DNA from: Adineta vaga
Taxonomy: Eukaryota > Rotifera
Direction: 5' to 3'
DNA: 64,000 nucleotides
NCBI GenBank assembly: GCA_021613535.1
Contig: CP075495.1
Coordinates: 372,001-436,000 of the forward strand
A program made the position numbers and the translations under genes. This document shows, one piece after another, positions 11,866 to 23,477 of this stretch (positions are counted from its first letter, which is position 1; every line of letters begins with the position of its first letter). The notes under the pieces are model-generated. The model did not search any database, was not told the DNA's origin, and saw only the letters and a program-made list of their open reading frames with translations.

Positions 11866-12150
11866 GCAACGAGAAAAAGAACTTTTTATATATGGTATTA
11901 GATAAGACAGAGAAATCTCCCATAATTTGTTTTAAAACGAGAGAATGGTTTATGTCTTTGTTTTTGATAATAAAAGAAAAATGGTTATGTAGGTGCTTTG
12001 GAATGAAAAAAAAGGTTTATATCTGTATGAGTCCTTCGGTAAGAAGAAAAAGTCCTGTATATCTGTGTTTCTAAACGAGAAAAAGAATCGTCTGTATGTG
12101 CTTTTTGATAAGAATAAAGGTGTCCCGAGTGTCCGAAGATTGGGAAGAAG
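11866..12150 (+). repeat. Degenerate ~31-38-bp tandem repeat
   Basis: About eight diverged copies in a row of a unit like GAGAAAAAGG-TTTATATCTGTGTTTTTGATAA. Copies begin near 11869, 11910, 11938, 11973, 12004, 12042, 12075 and 12111. Successive copies differ by substitutions and small indels. In one frame each unit translates to something like RKKGLYMCFDK, but stops interrupt it, so a relic of a repetitive coding exon or a minisatellite are both possible. Confidence 0.5.
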
Positions 12151-12365
12151 GAGAGGAGATACTTAGAAAAAATTTACCTAAAGTAGTAAAACTTTATCTT
12201 TCTAGGATACATTTCAAGGTTATTTTGACAATGTTTATTCGAACATTTTTATTCAAAAAATATACCACTAAACACAAGTTCAATTCATCATAAATTAAAA
12301 CACGTATTAAAAAATTACAAATTTGACATCTCGTCTGTTCTTTAACCATAATCATTGTTCAGCTA

Positions 12366-12450
12366 AGTTGAGGATATGGGTGAGGCTATGCGTGAAGGTA
12401 TATGGGAATAACGATAAAAGATCAAATACCCACACCCACCCTGAAGATAT
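12366..12450. repeat. Short inverted-repeat element with TGTGGG-like arms (copy a)
   Basis: Left arm GTTGAGGATATGGGTGAGG; right arm, reverse-complemented, ATCTTCAGGGTGGGTGTGGG. The arms face each other across a ~45-nt spacer. It lies between the divergent SNTX-like and ADP-ribosyltransferase genes. Other copies are at 16213, 22680, 36817, 45104 and 57163. Confidence 0.6.
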
Positions 12451-12768
12451 TTTTTTAATGAATAAAATTTTTAAGAGAAAAATAAAATAAATTTCGAATC
12501 TAAATAAAAATAATATCTATTAGAAATAATTTATTAACATTTGTGATAAATACAACAACAACAAAGTCAGATGTTTGATAAAAACAATTAAATTTCTTTT
12601 TACATAAGCTTTGTAAATCAACAGAATAATATTTTCTAACAAAAAAAATCATGGAAATGGTCGATTTTTATCAACATCTGACGTTATATTTTATTGATAA
12701 AAAAGAGAAGAACATATCTGTGAAACAATATTACATTTTAATCGTCAGTTTTAACATCAATCGTGATC

Positions 12769-15700
12769 ATGAATTCGAATAAAAAGACAAAAGTAATAAC
12801 ACAAGATAATTATTCTGATATTAAACTGATATCTATTCGATGTATTGATGAAGATAAAAATAATCATTCTTATATATCAGATACAATCGGTAATTTACAA
12901 GATCAAAAATTAACATCTCATCGTAATGTTTCAAGAAAAACAAATTCTCGACTTGTAGAAACAACATCCGAATCATTACCATCACCAAAATCACATATAA
13001 TTCATCAGATTGAGACAAATCTTAATCATCTACAAGGATATTCTCAACAACCACTCTTACCATTATCTAAAGCTTGTGAACCACTCAATGATATTTTTCA
13101 GAATTTATCATTTTATGTTCAACAAGCATTAAATGAAACATCTGAACAACCAAAAGATGGATTAACCATCGATGAAAGTGCTTCAATTCGTCTTTATACA
13201 TTAGAATGGCAAAGTGCACATCAAAGTCTTTATTCATTACTTAATTTTACTTTAAAGAATGGAAATCGTGATGATCTTTTACCATATTTTAAATATCTTA
13301 AACTATTGTTAACTGCTCTAGTTAAATTACCATGTGTTCCATCATCAACAGTTTGGCGAGGAGTAACGAGAAATTTAAGTTCTGATTTTCCTCCTGGTAC
13401 TGAAATAACATGGTGGTCATTTTCATCATGTACAAATGAAATGACTGTACTTGAAAATAATATGTTTTTGGGTAATCAAGGTGATCGAACATTATTTTCT
13501 GTTGAAACAATAAATTGTCGAACAATTCGTGAACATTCACATTTTATTACTGAAGATGAAGTTCTTCTTTTACCTGGAACACAAATGATTGTTCAATCAC
13601 AATTATCTCCAGCACCTGATCTTTATATAATTCATTTAAAACAAATTCTACCTAAACAAATTTTATTAGAACTTCCTTTTGAAGGTAAAACTAATGATAA
13701 AATTTATAGATAAATTAAATTAGATTTAATTCCTATAGGTGCCCATCTTTATCCTAAACCTGAGTAAGTTTGATCTGTGTGATTGATTTCTGACGTGAGC
13801 ATATTTTCTATGAATATTATAGACGTCAATGGTATCGAAAGAAAAGATTTCTTATTCCAATAAGTTTTTTGATGATTCTAATGATTGGTAGTATCATCAT
13901 TGGTTCTATTCTTGGAACAAAATCGAAGAAAAATTTAGAAGGTATGCGAGTTTTATTAAGTAACTACATCTATAATGTTGATTATTTTAGTATTGAAATG
14001 CGATAAACCATTTCTATCGTCTCTCTACTATCGAACTGGAAGAAGTCCAGAATTTGTCACAGTTGGATACTTTGATGACAACAATGAATTAGATGTGGCA
14101 GTAGTTAATTATGTCGATAGTAGTGTTATGTTATTTCTTGGTAATGGTGATGGATCACTTCATGTTCCAGGAGTTAATAAAGTTGGGAAATCTCCGTCTT
14201 CTATAACTAAAGGTGATTTCAATAGTGATAATCAAACAGATCTGGTAGTAACCAATAACAAAGATGGCACAATTAGTATATTATTTGGACGAGGTAATGG
14301 AATTTTCCAAACTTCAGTCAATTATTATATTGGAACAAGTATTCTTTACTTAATATCAGCTGATTTCAACAATGATCACAAAGCAGATTTAGCAATATGT
14401 GCTGGACGTCAGAACCAAATTTATGTATTATTTGGAAATGGAAATGGTAGTTTCCCAATTGCAACGACCTATGCAGTTGGTAAAGGTGTAGGATCGATTA
14501 CATCAGATGATTTTAATCAAGATGGAAATCTTGATCTCGCAGTAACGAATTATAATGAAAATAGTATCAGTATATTGTTTGGCAATAGAGATGGAATATT
14601 TCAAAATCAATTAAAGTATTATGTTGGTGAAAAACCATCACGTATAATATCTGGTAATTTCAATTACGATAATATACTCGATCTCGTAGTAGTGAATAGT
14701 GATGAGGAAACGATTACTGTTTTGTTAGGAAATGGAAACGGATCTTTTCAGATTGGAATAAATTATATCGTTGGTGAAGAACCTCGTCATGTTGTATCAG
14801 GTGATTTTAATAAAGATGATAATCTTGATCTTGCAATAGCTGTTAGTTTAGAAAACAGTATTATTGTGTTACATGGTAATAGGAATGGTTCATTTAAGTT
14901 TTCGATGAATTATTCAGTTGGTACCTTTCCAATCGCTATCGTGTCAGATGATTTCGATCAGGACGGTTATCTCGATCTTATAGTATCTAACTTTGATGAC
15001 CACACTATTAGTATTCTATTGGGTAATGTTAATGGACTATTTCAAGTGTCTACGTTCTATGCTGTTGGTAGGGGACCACTTTCATTAATTATAGCTGATT
15101 TTGATCATGATTATAAATTGGATATAGCGATACTTTGTAGTGATGATAATCATGTTATAATACTTGTAGGAAAAGAAAATGGTACATTTCAAACTCCCAT
15201 GAATTATAATGTTGGTAAAAATCCTAGTTTCATCATATCGAAAGATTTCAACAATGACAATAAAGCTGATCTTGCTATAGTCAACATATGGGGAGACTCA
15301 ACCTTAAGAGTATTGATTGGAAAAGGAAATGCAATGTTTCATAAACCAATGAACTATTTCATTGGTGGTTCATCAAATTTGATAGAATTAGGAGATTTTA
15401 ATAATGATAATATACTAGATCTAGTAATATCTGACGAATTTGAAAATGTCACTAATATGTCCATTGGTAATGGCGATGGTACTTTTCAGACTTCACTAAG
15501 TTCATCTGCTGGTCCTTTACCACGTCATATCATATCTGGTGATTTCAACAAAGATGCTAAACTGGATATAGTAGTTGTAAATTACGGAATAGGTTTCAGT
15601 ATTTTACTTGGTTTTGGTAATGGTACCTTTCAAGTTCCAAGATCGTTTACTACTGATTATAAACCAATACGTTTAATAGCAGGTGATTTTAATAATGATA

Positions 15701-16068
15701 AAAAACTCGATCTTATTATAGGTAATGATATAGATGGTACTATTAGTGTTTTGTTGGGTAAGGAAAATGAACGATTTGAGATATTGATACATTATCAAAT
15801 TGGTTTATCAATTTGGTTTATGATATCAAATGATTTTAATAATGATAATATATTAGATCTGATAGTAATTTGTAATGATGATAATACTATAAGATTATTT
15901 CTTGGTTATGGAAATGGAACTTTTCGTAATCCATTATTATATACGATTGAAGGTAAAGTATCATTTGTTACGGCAGGTGATCTTAATCATGACAAGAAAT
16001 TAGATCTTATTGTAACAGGTAGAGATTCTTCAAGATTATATACTTTTTTAAATACTTGTCAAGATTAA
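12769..16068 (+). CDS. ADP-ribosyltransferase - transmembrane - FG-GAP repeat fusion protein
   Basis: Four exons, 12769-13684, 13739-13763 (25 nt), 13823-13941 and 13991-16068, join in phase through GT-AG introns to 3,138 nt, 1,045 residues and no internal stop. Residues ~80-300 are an arginine-specific mono-ADP-ribosyltransferase fold with the R-S-E triad visible: VWRGV (R), SFSSC (the STS-like strand) and TEDEVLLLPG (E-x-E), so it is probably active on NAD and arginine. Residues ~320-340 are a single hydrophobic helix (FLIPISFLMILMIGSIIIG) preceded by RKKR, which predicts a type II orientation with the enzyme in the cytosol. The rest is 14 units of ~49 residues of FG-GAP/VCBS type, each with DFNxDxxxDL and LLGNGNGxF, forming calcium-binding beta-propeller blades outside the cell. 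The pattern suggests a receptor-like molecule coupling an external adhesion surface to internal ADP-ribosylation; that role is inference. Confidence 0.88.
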
Positions 16069-16212
16069 TAATTTATATTAGAAATACATTTCAGAACAAT
16101 TAATTGACCAACAAATCATTATCATTTCTGATTTTTTTATTTCTTTTTCAATATTCAATTGAATAAATCAATAAATAATTGCTCCTAATCGATATATAAT
16201 CTATGTTTAGAT
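16069..16212. other. 3' flank of the ADP-ribosyltransferase fusion gene
   Basis: AT-rich with several AATAAA-like sites (near 16163), suited to polyadenylation of the fusion gene. Confidence 0.35.
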
Positions 16213-16278
16213 TATCTTGAGGGTGTGGGTGAGATCGAGGATTGAATTTAAGAGTATACCCTCACTCACATCCTCAAC
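16213..16278. repeat. Short inverted-repeat element with TGTGGG-like arms (copy b)
   Basis: Left arm ATCTTGAGGGTGTGGGTGAG at 16213-16232; the right arm, reverse-complemented, is GTTGAGGATGTGAGTGAGGG (16259-16278). About 16 of 20 positions pair. It sits between the fusion gene and the P450 gene. Confidence 0.7.
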
Positions 16279-16703
16279 GACGTTATCATCTTTCAAATAA
16301 AGATGAAAAGAAAACTTAAGTTTACTTGTACTCTATCTCAGAGTAAATGTGAGTAAAGCTACGATATCTATAAATTGCGTTATATATTTGTAGTCATATA
16401 CAATATAAAAATATTTTGACTCGAAAATATCAGTACTCGAACTCGTACTTTAAGAATTATTGAGAGGTAACGAACGTAGACTGTGCTATCATGAGCACGT
16501 AAAGTACGTTGAAGTGCGAAAGGATAATACTTTTCTACATTAAAAACATGACCTATCTCTCTTTTGTTTATGTCCTTTTCTTTTTCCACAGAACGAGAAA
16601 AAAAAAGGTTACCTGTCGCTAATCATATATAAAGAATCGGACGAAACAAATAAAAGCATACAATATATTCCATCGATATATTCTCTCTTCTCTTCAAGAC
16701 AAT
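16279..16703. promoter_or_regulatory. Upstream region of the P450 gene
   Basis: No gene is seen. CATATATAAAG at about 16625 is TATA-like and lies 75-80 nt before the P450 ATG, so it is a plausible core promoter. Confidence 0.4.
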
Positions 16704-18477
16704 ATGTTCTTTCTACCAATAATCTTATTTATAATATTGATTTTATTATTAATATATTATGTATTTTTACTTCAACAACGTTATGAATATTTTAATCAAC
16801 GTCATATACCAACACCACCATTTCAATTCTTCTTTGGTCATTTTAAAACATTATGGAATAGTTCATCTTATCATCGTCAACTTGAAAATTGGACAAAAGA
16901 ATATGGAAAGATTTTTGGAATATATGAAGGTAGTCTTCCTATATTTGTTGTAAGTGATCCAGATTTTCTTCAAGAAGCTTTTATCAAACAATTCTCCATA
17001 TTTCATGCACGAAAGAAAACTATATTAGATAGTTCAAGTCATGATATTGTTTTCAGTTCTGGTACAAAATGGAGACGTCAACGTCATGTGATTAATCCAA
17101 CATTTACTGCAGCTAAATTAAAAACAATGAGTCCATTAATGAATGCATGTATTACTGATTTAATGAAAAAAATACCTAATCATGTAGAAAATGGTGAAGA
17201 ATTTAATATTTATTCGTATTATAAACGAATGACAATGGATGTTATATGTAATTAAATATATAATTTAATCTTTTCTTAATATTAATTATATATATATATA
17301 TATATGTTTATTTATAGGTCGTTGTGCATTTGGAATTGATACTGATTTACAAAATAATCGTGATAATATTTATTTCAAAAAAATTCGAGAATTATTTTCT
17401 AGTAATACTATTGGTAAAAGTTGGTTATTTAGATCTGGTCAACTTTTACCTGAAATTCATAATATTCTTTCAAAAGTCTTTTCTCTTAATAATAATTTTC
17501 GTCTTTTTATTAATACTCAATTTTTACCATTATTTTCATCAACATTACAAATAAATGAAATGCCAATTATGTGGCTTCTTAATCGATTAAAATCAATTGT
17601 TGAACATCGTCAACAAATAAACATTTCTCGAAATGATCTTTTACAACTTATGTTACAAGTGATGACTAAAGAAACAATTAATGTAAATTAAATAATATTT
17701 TATTAATTAGAAAATTTTAATATTTATTTTTTATAGGATATTATAGATAATAATAAAACTAATTATCAACTAACAGAACAAGAAGTTATTGGAAATATCT
17801 TTGCTTTTATGGCAGCTGGTTATGAAACAACATCAACTGCTTTAGCATGTGCGACATATGTTCTCGCTACACATCCAGATATTCTTGAAAAACTTCAAGC
17901 TGAAATTGATCAACTACCATTGAGTACAGATAATAATAATGATGATGATGATGAAATGAAGAAATATCCTGATTATGATGTTGTTGCACAATTATCTTAT
18001 ATGGATATGTTCGTTTCAGAAGTATTGAGAATGTATCCTATCGTTCCTGGAATTATTCAAAGACGTGCGATGGAAGATACAATTGTCAAAGGAATTAAGA
18101 TTGATAAAGGTATAATTTTGAATGATAAGAATGTATATTTATATTTTCTATTTGTTTAAGGTTCCATAATACAAACTTCTGTTTATGCAATTCATTTTGA
18201 TTCTGAACTTTGGGGTCCAGAAGATCCGTATTTATTTGTACCTGAACGTCATCAGATCAAACGTCATCCAATGGCATATTTACCGTTTGGAGCAGGTCCA
18301 CGACATTGTGTTGGTATGCGATTTGCACTTATTGAAATAAAAATTTTATTAGTAAGAATACTTCGTGAATATAATATTTTACCTGGTGAAAATCTTGAAA
18401 ATAAATTCAAGATACTCGATCAAGCTGTTGTTGCACCGGAAGAAGTTTGGGTGAAATTAGTAAAACGAGACAATTAA
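16704..18477 (+). CDS. Cytochrome P450 (CYP3-clan-like)
   Basis: Four exons, 16704-17247, 17318-17682, 17737-18109 and 18161-18477, give 1,599 nt and 532 residues without stops. An N-terminal membrane anchor (residues 2-22, FLPIILFIILILLLIYYVFLL) is followed by a Pro-rich hinge PTPPFQFFFGH, the WRRQRHVINPTFT C-helix, the I-helix AGYETTSTAL, the K-helix EVLRMYP and the haem loop FGAGPRHCVG with the Cys thiolate. It is thus a microsomal monooxygenase that would need a reductase partner; the substrate cannot be read. The meander PERF motif is altered: PERH is followed directly by QIKRHPMAYLPFG, a few residues shorter than the usual PERF-x(5-8)-RHPMAYLPFG. A run of Asp/Asn (NNNDDDDE) sits before the K-helix. 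The next gene is a GPCR on the same strand, not obviously related. Confidence 0.9.
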
Positions 18478-18916
18478 CTTTTTTTAAATATCAACGATAT
18501 ATTATTATTTTATCGTTATTAGAAGAGATATTAAAAGTGGATTGATTCTCAATCTTGTAAGGATGAGTTGAGAAAACATGGAAATTCGTCTGATTAGTCA
18601 GGTTTTTTTTTTACCATTTTGATTCATAAAAATTTTTTTATCGTAAATCTGTAATTCAATTATATAAAATAATTCTCTTTGATAATTAAAAAAGAAGAAA
18701 AGATAATTTATGTAATCTATTTTTTAAGCTTTAAATTTATTCTCTAATTATATTTTTCAATAATTATAAAGATAAAATTTTTATCTCATATAATTAAAGA
18801 AAATGGAAATGATTCGTCAATTTATTCTTAAAAAGAATTCTTTTTCTCTTCAATTAAAAAAAATACGATGAACATTCTTAAAAAAACAAAGACAAGAATA
18901 TTATAAGATATTTCAT
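18478..18916. other. Intergenic between P450 and GPCR
   Basis: Very AT-rich, with poly-T and poly-A runs and no coding signal. It holds the P450 3' end and the presumed promoter of the GPCR. Confidence 0.45.
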
Positions 18917-19960
18917 ATGAATACCGATTATATCACTTCACTTTATTTTATACGATCTAAATTTGCTATTTATGTTTCAATTCCAATTTGTTTAATAAGT
19001 ATTATTGGTGAATTATTTAGTATATTTGTTTTTCTTAGTTTAAAAACATTTCGAGAAAATTCCTGTGGATTTTATTTAATGTCAATGTCATTATTTAATT
19101 TAATTCGTTTTATTTTCAGTACATCATTTATTACAATATCAATGGCATTTCCAGTTAATTTTACCTCAATTCTTTTATTTTATTGTCGAATTCGAAGTTT
19201 TATTGTTGGAATATGTAATCTATCTGCTATAACATGTTTATGTTTAGCTATAATTGATCAATATTTAGCAACATGTTCTCATCTTCGATTACCACAATGG
19301 TCAAATATTCGTATAGCTCATCGTCTTACAATAATAATAACAATTATATGGATTTGTCATGGAATACCATTTATTCTTTATTTTAATCAATTATCACCAA
19401 TAAATCCAGCTATTTGTATTTTATCTCAATCAAATTTTCTTCAATATAATGTTTACGTTTATTTTATAACATATGGAAATTTATTTCCATTAATTGCAAT
19501 TATTTTTGGTTTATTAGCTTTTCGAAATGCACGAAGTTTAACAATGAGAACAAATCCAATTGTTCGACGTGAATTAGATAAACAATTAACAACAATGGTT
19601 CTTGTTGAAATTTGTGTTTATGTTTGTACTTATACACCATTTTCAATAACAAATTCAATTTCATCATTAAATACAAATTTAAATCCAATATTTCTTGCAC
19701 AATTAAGTTTAATCAATGCAATTACATTAACATTATCTTTTCTAAGCAATGGTGTAAGAAAGGCGGTTTTTGTTTAATCAAAAATTAAAATTTTATTCTT
19801 TTTTTGTTTTCTTTAGAATTCATTTTATACATATATTTGTGTATCAAAAAGATTTCGTCGTCAAGCTAAATATGTTTTATATGATTTACATATGAATAGA
19901 TGTCGACAAAATCGAATTATTCCAAATAATATAGAAATTCAAACAATGACAATGAAATAA
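18917..19960 (+). CDS. Rhodopsin-type GPCR (FMRFamide/peptide-receptor-like)
   Basis: Two exons, 18917-19753 and 19817-19960, join in phase (981 nt, 326 aa). Seven hydrophobic helices are visible, starting at residues ~16, 50, 90, 135, 180, 230 and 260. A Cys before TM3 (FYCRIRS) and one in the second extracellular loop (AICILS) can make the usual disulphide. The DRY box is DQY (IIDQYLAT). TM6 carries a basic entry (RRELDKQLTTMVLV), and the NPxxY position reads SLSFLSNGNSFYTYI, followed by the helix-8-like KRFRRQ. The TM7/helix-8 junction is split by the intron, as in the second GPCR at 36.9-37.9 kb. This class is greatly expanded in bdelloids; the ligand is unknown. Confidence 0.85.
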
Positions 19961-21094
19961 AACGAAATCTTGTTTCAATTCAATAAAATTGTACTTTATT
20001 AAATGAATTTTGTGTATAATATATTGATCTAATTATTATAATAAAACAATCCAATGTTTATTTTGAGAAGAGAATCAGTCTGACATATTATTTCTTATTA
20101 TTAACTGAAGAGATTTCTTTTGAAGTTAATGAAGATATAATTATATCAAACAAAACGTATAAGTTCTGAATATACCCATACTATGTTGTCGAAAATGACT
20201 TGAAAAGATTTCTTAAAAATGTTGTTAACATTTTATGCTCAAGTTAAATATAATATCTTATTAGATTTCTATGATTGGCTGAGCCGCGACCGTGAAAGGG
20301 TCTGCGAGAAAACGTCGGTAAGGACTAAAATTATTTTCTAACTTCAAATATATGGTTTGAAAGATCATTTAGTTTTATAATCAAATCCAAAACTTTTCTA
20401 TAAAAATTTCAATCTGAACCAATCTTTTCTCATCTCTTTATGATCATGTTATATTTTAGATATATTTCGACTAAAATTAGTATTTTAAAGTTTTCTCTTG
20501 AACGGATAGAGCTATCATACTGGTTCAACTTCTATTTAATAGATCTTGATACATCAACAGAAAAAATAAAAATTATCAGGTTTATGTATTATTCTTCTTC
20601 GAAACTGGATAGTCGCGAAGATAGAAAATGGAGATGTACAAGTGTGCATTTTTCTCAATTTAGATTCTCTCTCTCGATCCTGGTCTGGAAACCATCAAAG
20701 ATGTTTTTCCTTCACCTTCTAGAGCTTTTCAAACTGCATCTAACCATATAAAACTGTTAATACCAATTTAACACAATTCTATGCAACAAAATTTACAAAT
20801 GTTTCCTTCAATATTATTTCATATTTTAAAAATACAATATCTCAACAATAACAGAGTTTGGAGATGAACCATTTTAGAACTTTTGTTTACACTATGAGCT
20901 GTTTTGATCAAAGATAGGCGATTTATTACTCATCTTCAAGTTGGGAAATACCTGATCATTAATTAATAGAAGAAAACAAAAACGAAAAGGAAGAAACACC
21001 TGTACGGAAAAAACCAAGGAAGTGTAGACGGGCAATTCAAATATATACCTTAAGTAACAACGTTTTCTTTTATAGAAACAAGACGAAGAAGATT
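19961..21094. other. Intergenic, about 1.1 kb
   Basis: An open frame at 20440-20751 has no recognisable domain and no splice partner. A local GC-rich patch at 20276-20330 stands out from the AT-rich surroundings without a recognisable RNA fold. No gene called. Confidence 0.4.
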
Positions 21095-21802
21095 ATGAAT
21101 CGTATTGAAAGATTGACTACTAATCAAACTCATAGTGAATTATTTCAATGTTCAAATTGTACAGGAAAAACATCGATATTAGAAAATGAAATATGTGATT
21201 TTTGTTGGTATGATTTTGAAGCAACAGAAGATGAACGTCAAATTGTAAATAAATCAAATGAATTTCGTGAATTATCGGTTCATCAATGGTTTGAAAAATT
21301 CCAAGTGATAAAAGTTTCATCAAGATTATTTTCATCAATAAGTATAATGCATATCTTACACGATTATTTTCGTTCATCATCAAAAAAAATCGAAAGTTGT
21401 GATTGTTTACGTGTTGCAATGACAATATTTCCTGATGGTGTTCATTGGTTACGACGACTTTTAGGAGGTTTTTTAACAATTGACAAAAAACCAACATCAA
21501 ACGAACGAATTTATAAATTTCATTCAACACATGGGAGAACACCAATTTGGTATAAAATAACAAAAAATGAAATTGATTCGAAAATTAAATGGTCATGGAC
21601 ACCTTATAATCCATTAAAAACAAAAGATAATTCAATATGGATATCATGTCCACAATTACTTGTTTCTCATGGTATTTATGAAAATGAAATACCAATTTCT
21701 GATCATGTTTTTATTATTATGTTTTTACATATTTATCGACCTAATCTACGATTTAATGATTGGGATAATCAATCAATTGAAGATTATAAATTATATATAT
21801 AA
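21095..21802 (+). CDS. Hypothetical protein with an N-terminal zinc-ribbon-like CxxC pair
   Basis: Single exon, 235 residues. Near the N-terminus it has CSNC (residues ~19-22) and CDFC (~35-38), spaced like a small zinc ribbon. The rest is a soluble alpha/beta sequence with many Trp and aromatic residues (HQWFEKF, GVHWLRRLLGGF, IKWSWTPYNP). I see no signal peptide, helix or catalytic motif I can name. Codon use and lack of stops over 700 nt support a real gene. A stretch of Ser/Lys before CDCLRVAMTIFPDG may be a linker between two domains. Confidence 0.6.
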   Translation: MNRIERLTTNQTHSELFQCSNCTGKTSILENEICDFCWYDFEATEDERQIVNKSNEFRELSVHQWFEKFQVIKVSSRLFSSISIMHILHDYFRSSSKKIESCDCLRVAMTIFPDGVHWLRRLLGGFLTIDKKPTSNERIYKFHSTHGRTPIWYKITKNEIDSKIKWSWTPYNPLKTKDNSIWISCPQLLVSHGIYENEIPISDHVFIIMFLHIYRPNLRFNDWDNQSIEDYKLYI

Positions 21803-22099
21803 AATTATTTCATCATAATCAACATTTATTTAAATTACAATTTTATAATAAAAAATAATCAATGATTAAATAATTGATTTTCACGTCTCAGAAACCAAAT
21901 AAATGTATGTCAAACAGATTTCGTCAAGTACGAATGAGAATGTCGGTAGAAATTGAAATTTTTAGAATAAAGAAGTCTTCATTTTTCTAATTATAATCAC
22001 CTTTTTTGATCGATAGAAATCATAGAATAAAAGCTACTCTTGTTTTTGTGTTATACGACAAAATCATTTTGAAAAATACGAGATGAAAAACATTGTCAT
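21803..22099. other. Intergenic, no gene seen
   Basis: AT-rich DNA between the zinc-ribbon gene and the broken NHL-type gene. Confidence 0.4.
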
Positions 22100-22680
22100 G
22101 ATCAATTTAAACAAAAGAAAAAGATAATTCATGTTCAAGTTCGATCAAATAAAAAGAAGAAAAATTCAAAATCTTCAATAATAATTCGAAGTGAAAGTTA
22201 TACCGAAGAGAAAAACAATCAAAAATATAATTCAAAAGTAAGAATTATTCATTCAATTTTGATGGATGATTTTGAATTATTTTTGTAGAAAAGTTTTGAA
22301 CTTCCCAATGATCATCATCGAAAACAGAAGAAAAAGTAAATAAATCATTCTATTCTCTCGATAGTCAGGATTGATCTTCCTTTAAAACAAAAAAAACGTG
22401 ACGGTACATCTCTAATCGATGAAGATCGAGTGTATCTGTCTTATCACGGAGTAATATAATTTTTCTATTGAATTAGATTTACAAAACAACATCTATTGAT
22501 TGTTTCAATAATTTCACTAATTCTTCTACTTAGTTTATTTCTTCCATTAATTTTAATTAAATCAAAAACAATTTCTAAGAGTAACAAATCTCGTTTCTTT
22601 TTTTATCAATAATCAAATTTCATTGTCTTTTTTAATTTAGTTTCAACACCTGTTTTACGATGGAATTCAACTGGTATAAC
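22100..22680 (+). pseudogene. 5' part of an NHL-type single-pass membrane protein, broken off
   Basis: A row of small exon-like blocks: a Lys/Ser-rich cytosolic part (about 22117-22231), a short block 22289-22335, one around 22366-22430, a hydrophobic helix (LLIVSIISLILLLSLFLPLILI, 22482-22580), and a final block from 22641 reading VSTPVLRWNSTGIT. The WNSTGIT start is what I know from bdelloid membrane proteins with extracellular NHL beta-propellers (W-N-x-T-G-x-T-V-A-G). Here the frame runs straight into a G-rich TGTGGG array at 22681 and no NHL repeat follows. The helix block also cannot be joined in phase to the preceding one. I judge it a truncated, dead gene. Confidence 0.5.
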
Positions 22681-22896
22681 CATCTTGAGGGGTGTGGGTG
22701 AGGGGTGGGTGTGGGTGGGTGTGGGTGTGGGTTGGTGAACGTGGGTGGATTTAGTATATTAATTCATCGTGAAAGATCTGTTCTCTCTATTTATTTTAGT
22801 TATCAAGCTCTTGCTATCTCATTTTCATTACTGTAAAGATGTGTGAGAGATGAAGATGATACCTATCCTCATTCTCACTCACATCCACACCCTTAT
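22680..22896. repeat. TGTGGG-rich array and inverted-repeat element (copy c)
   Basis: Starts with CATCTTGAGGGGTGTGGGTGAG, then runs on as GGGTGGGTGTGGGTGGGTGTGGGTGTGGG to about 22749. A reverse-oriented arm (CTCACTCACATCCACACCC) closes it at about 22874-22892. This is the longest and purest G-rich tract in the window. TGTGGG is, from memory, the telomere hexamer of Adineta vaga. Confidence 0.7.
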
Positions 22897-23477
22897 TCTT
22901 AATGTTTAGTTGATAGCTGAATATAAAAACTGATATGTAAGAGTATTTTATCAGTCTCTTTGTCTCGTTATCGAACAAACATGAGAGAAAAGAGACGCGA
23001 GAAGACAAAGATCGGAATGTCAGTGCTTTTGAATAGTATAATTAACTTTCTTCTTATCATCTTATGAGTAGAGAAAAAAAGAAATATAGTTTCATTTTTT
23101 TGCTTACTTTAATATATTTGTTTTTGTTGATAAAAACAGCGATATAAAAGTGCTACAATTCACATGAAGTATTTCATTTCATCAGATATCGTCCGGTGAA
23201 ACTAAAAGGTATGTGACTCCTTTTGCTGCGCAGGATCTCAAGACATTTTTTCTTACTAATGAATTTTCTGTATGGTCGATCTATAGAATCAAATTCTCAT
23301 ATAATCTATTCTTGAGTATATTTATAGAACATTTTCCAGCTTTAGAATCCAACGCTTTTAAAAGCCTAAAATACTTAAATTTGCTTTGACAAAAAGTGAC
23401 AATGATTAATTGAAACCTTTTGATCTAATACTTTGTTTTGTAATGTCTTTAGAAAATTGTTTTCATTATCGAAGATA
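22897..23477. other. Intergenic / upstream region of the ferritin-like gene
   Basis: No gene is seen. A possible transcribed leader of the ferritin-like gene lies at 23190-23477. Confidence 0.35.

Noticed and set aside
20440-20751. 103-codon plus-strand frame
   Set aside because: Composition of random AT-rich DNA and no recognisable family.
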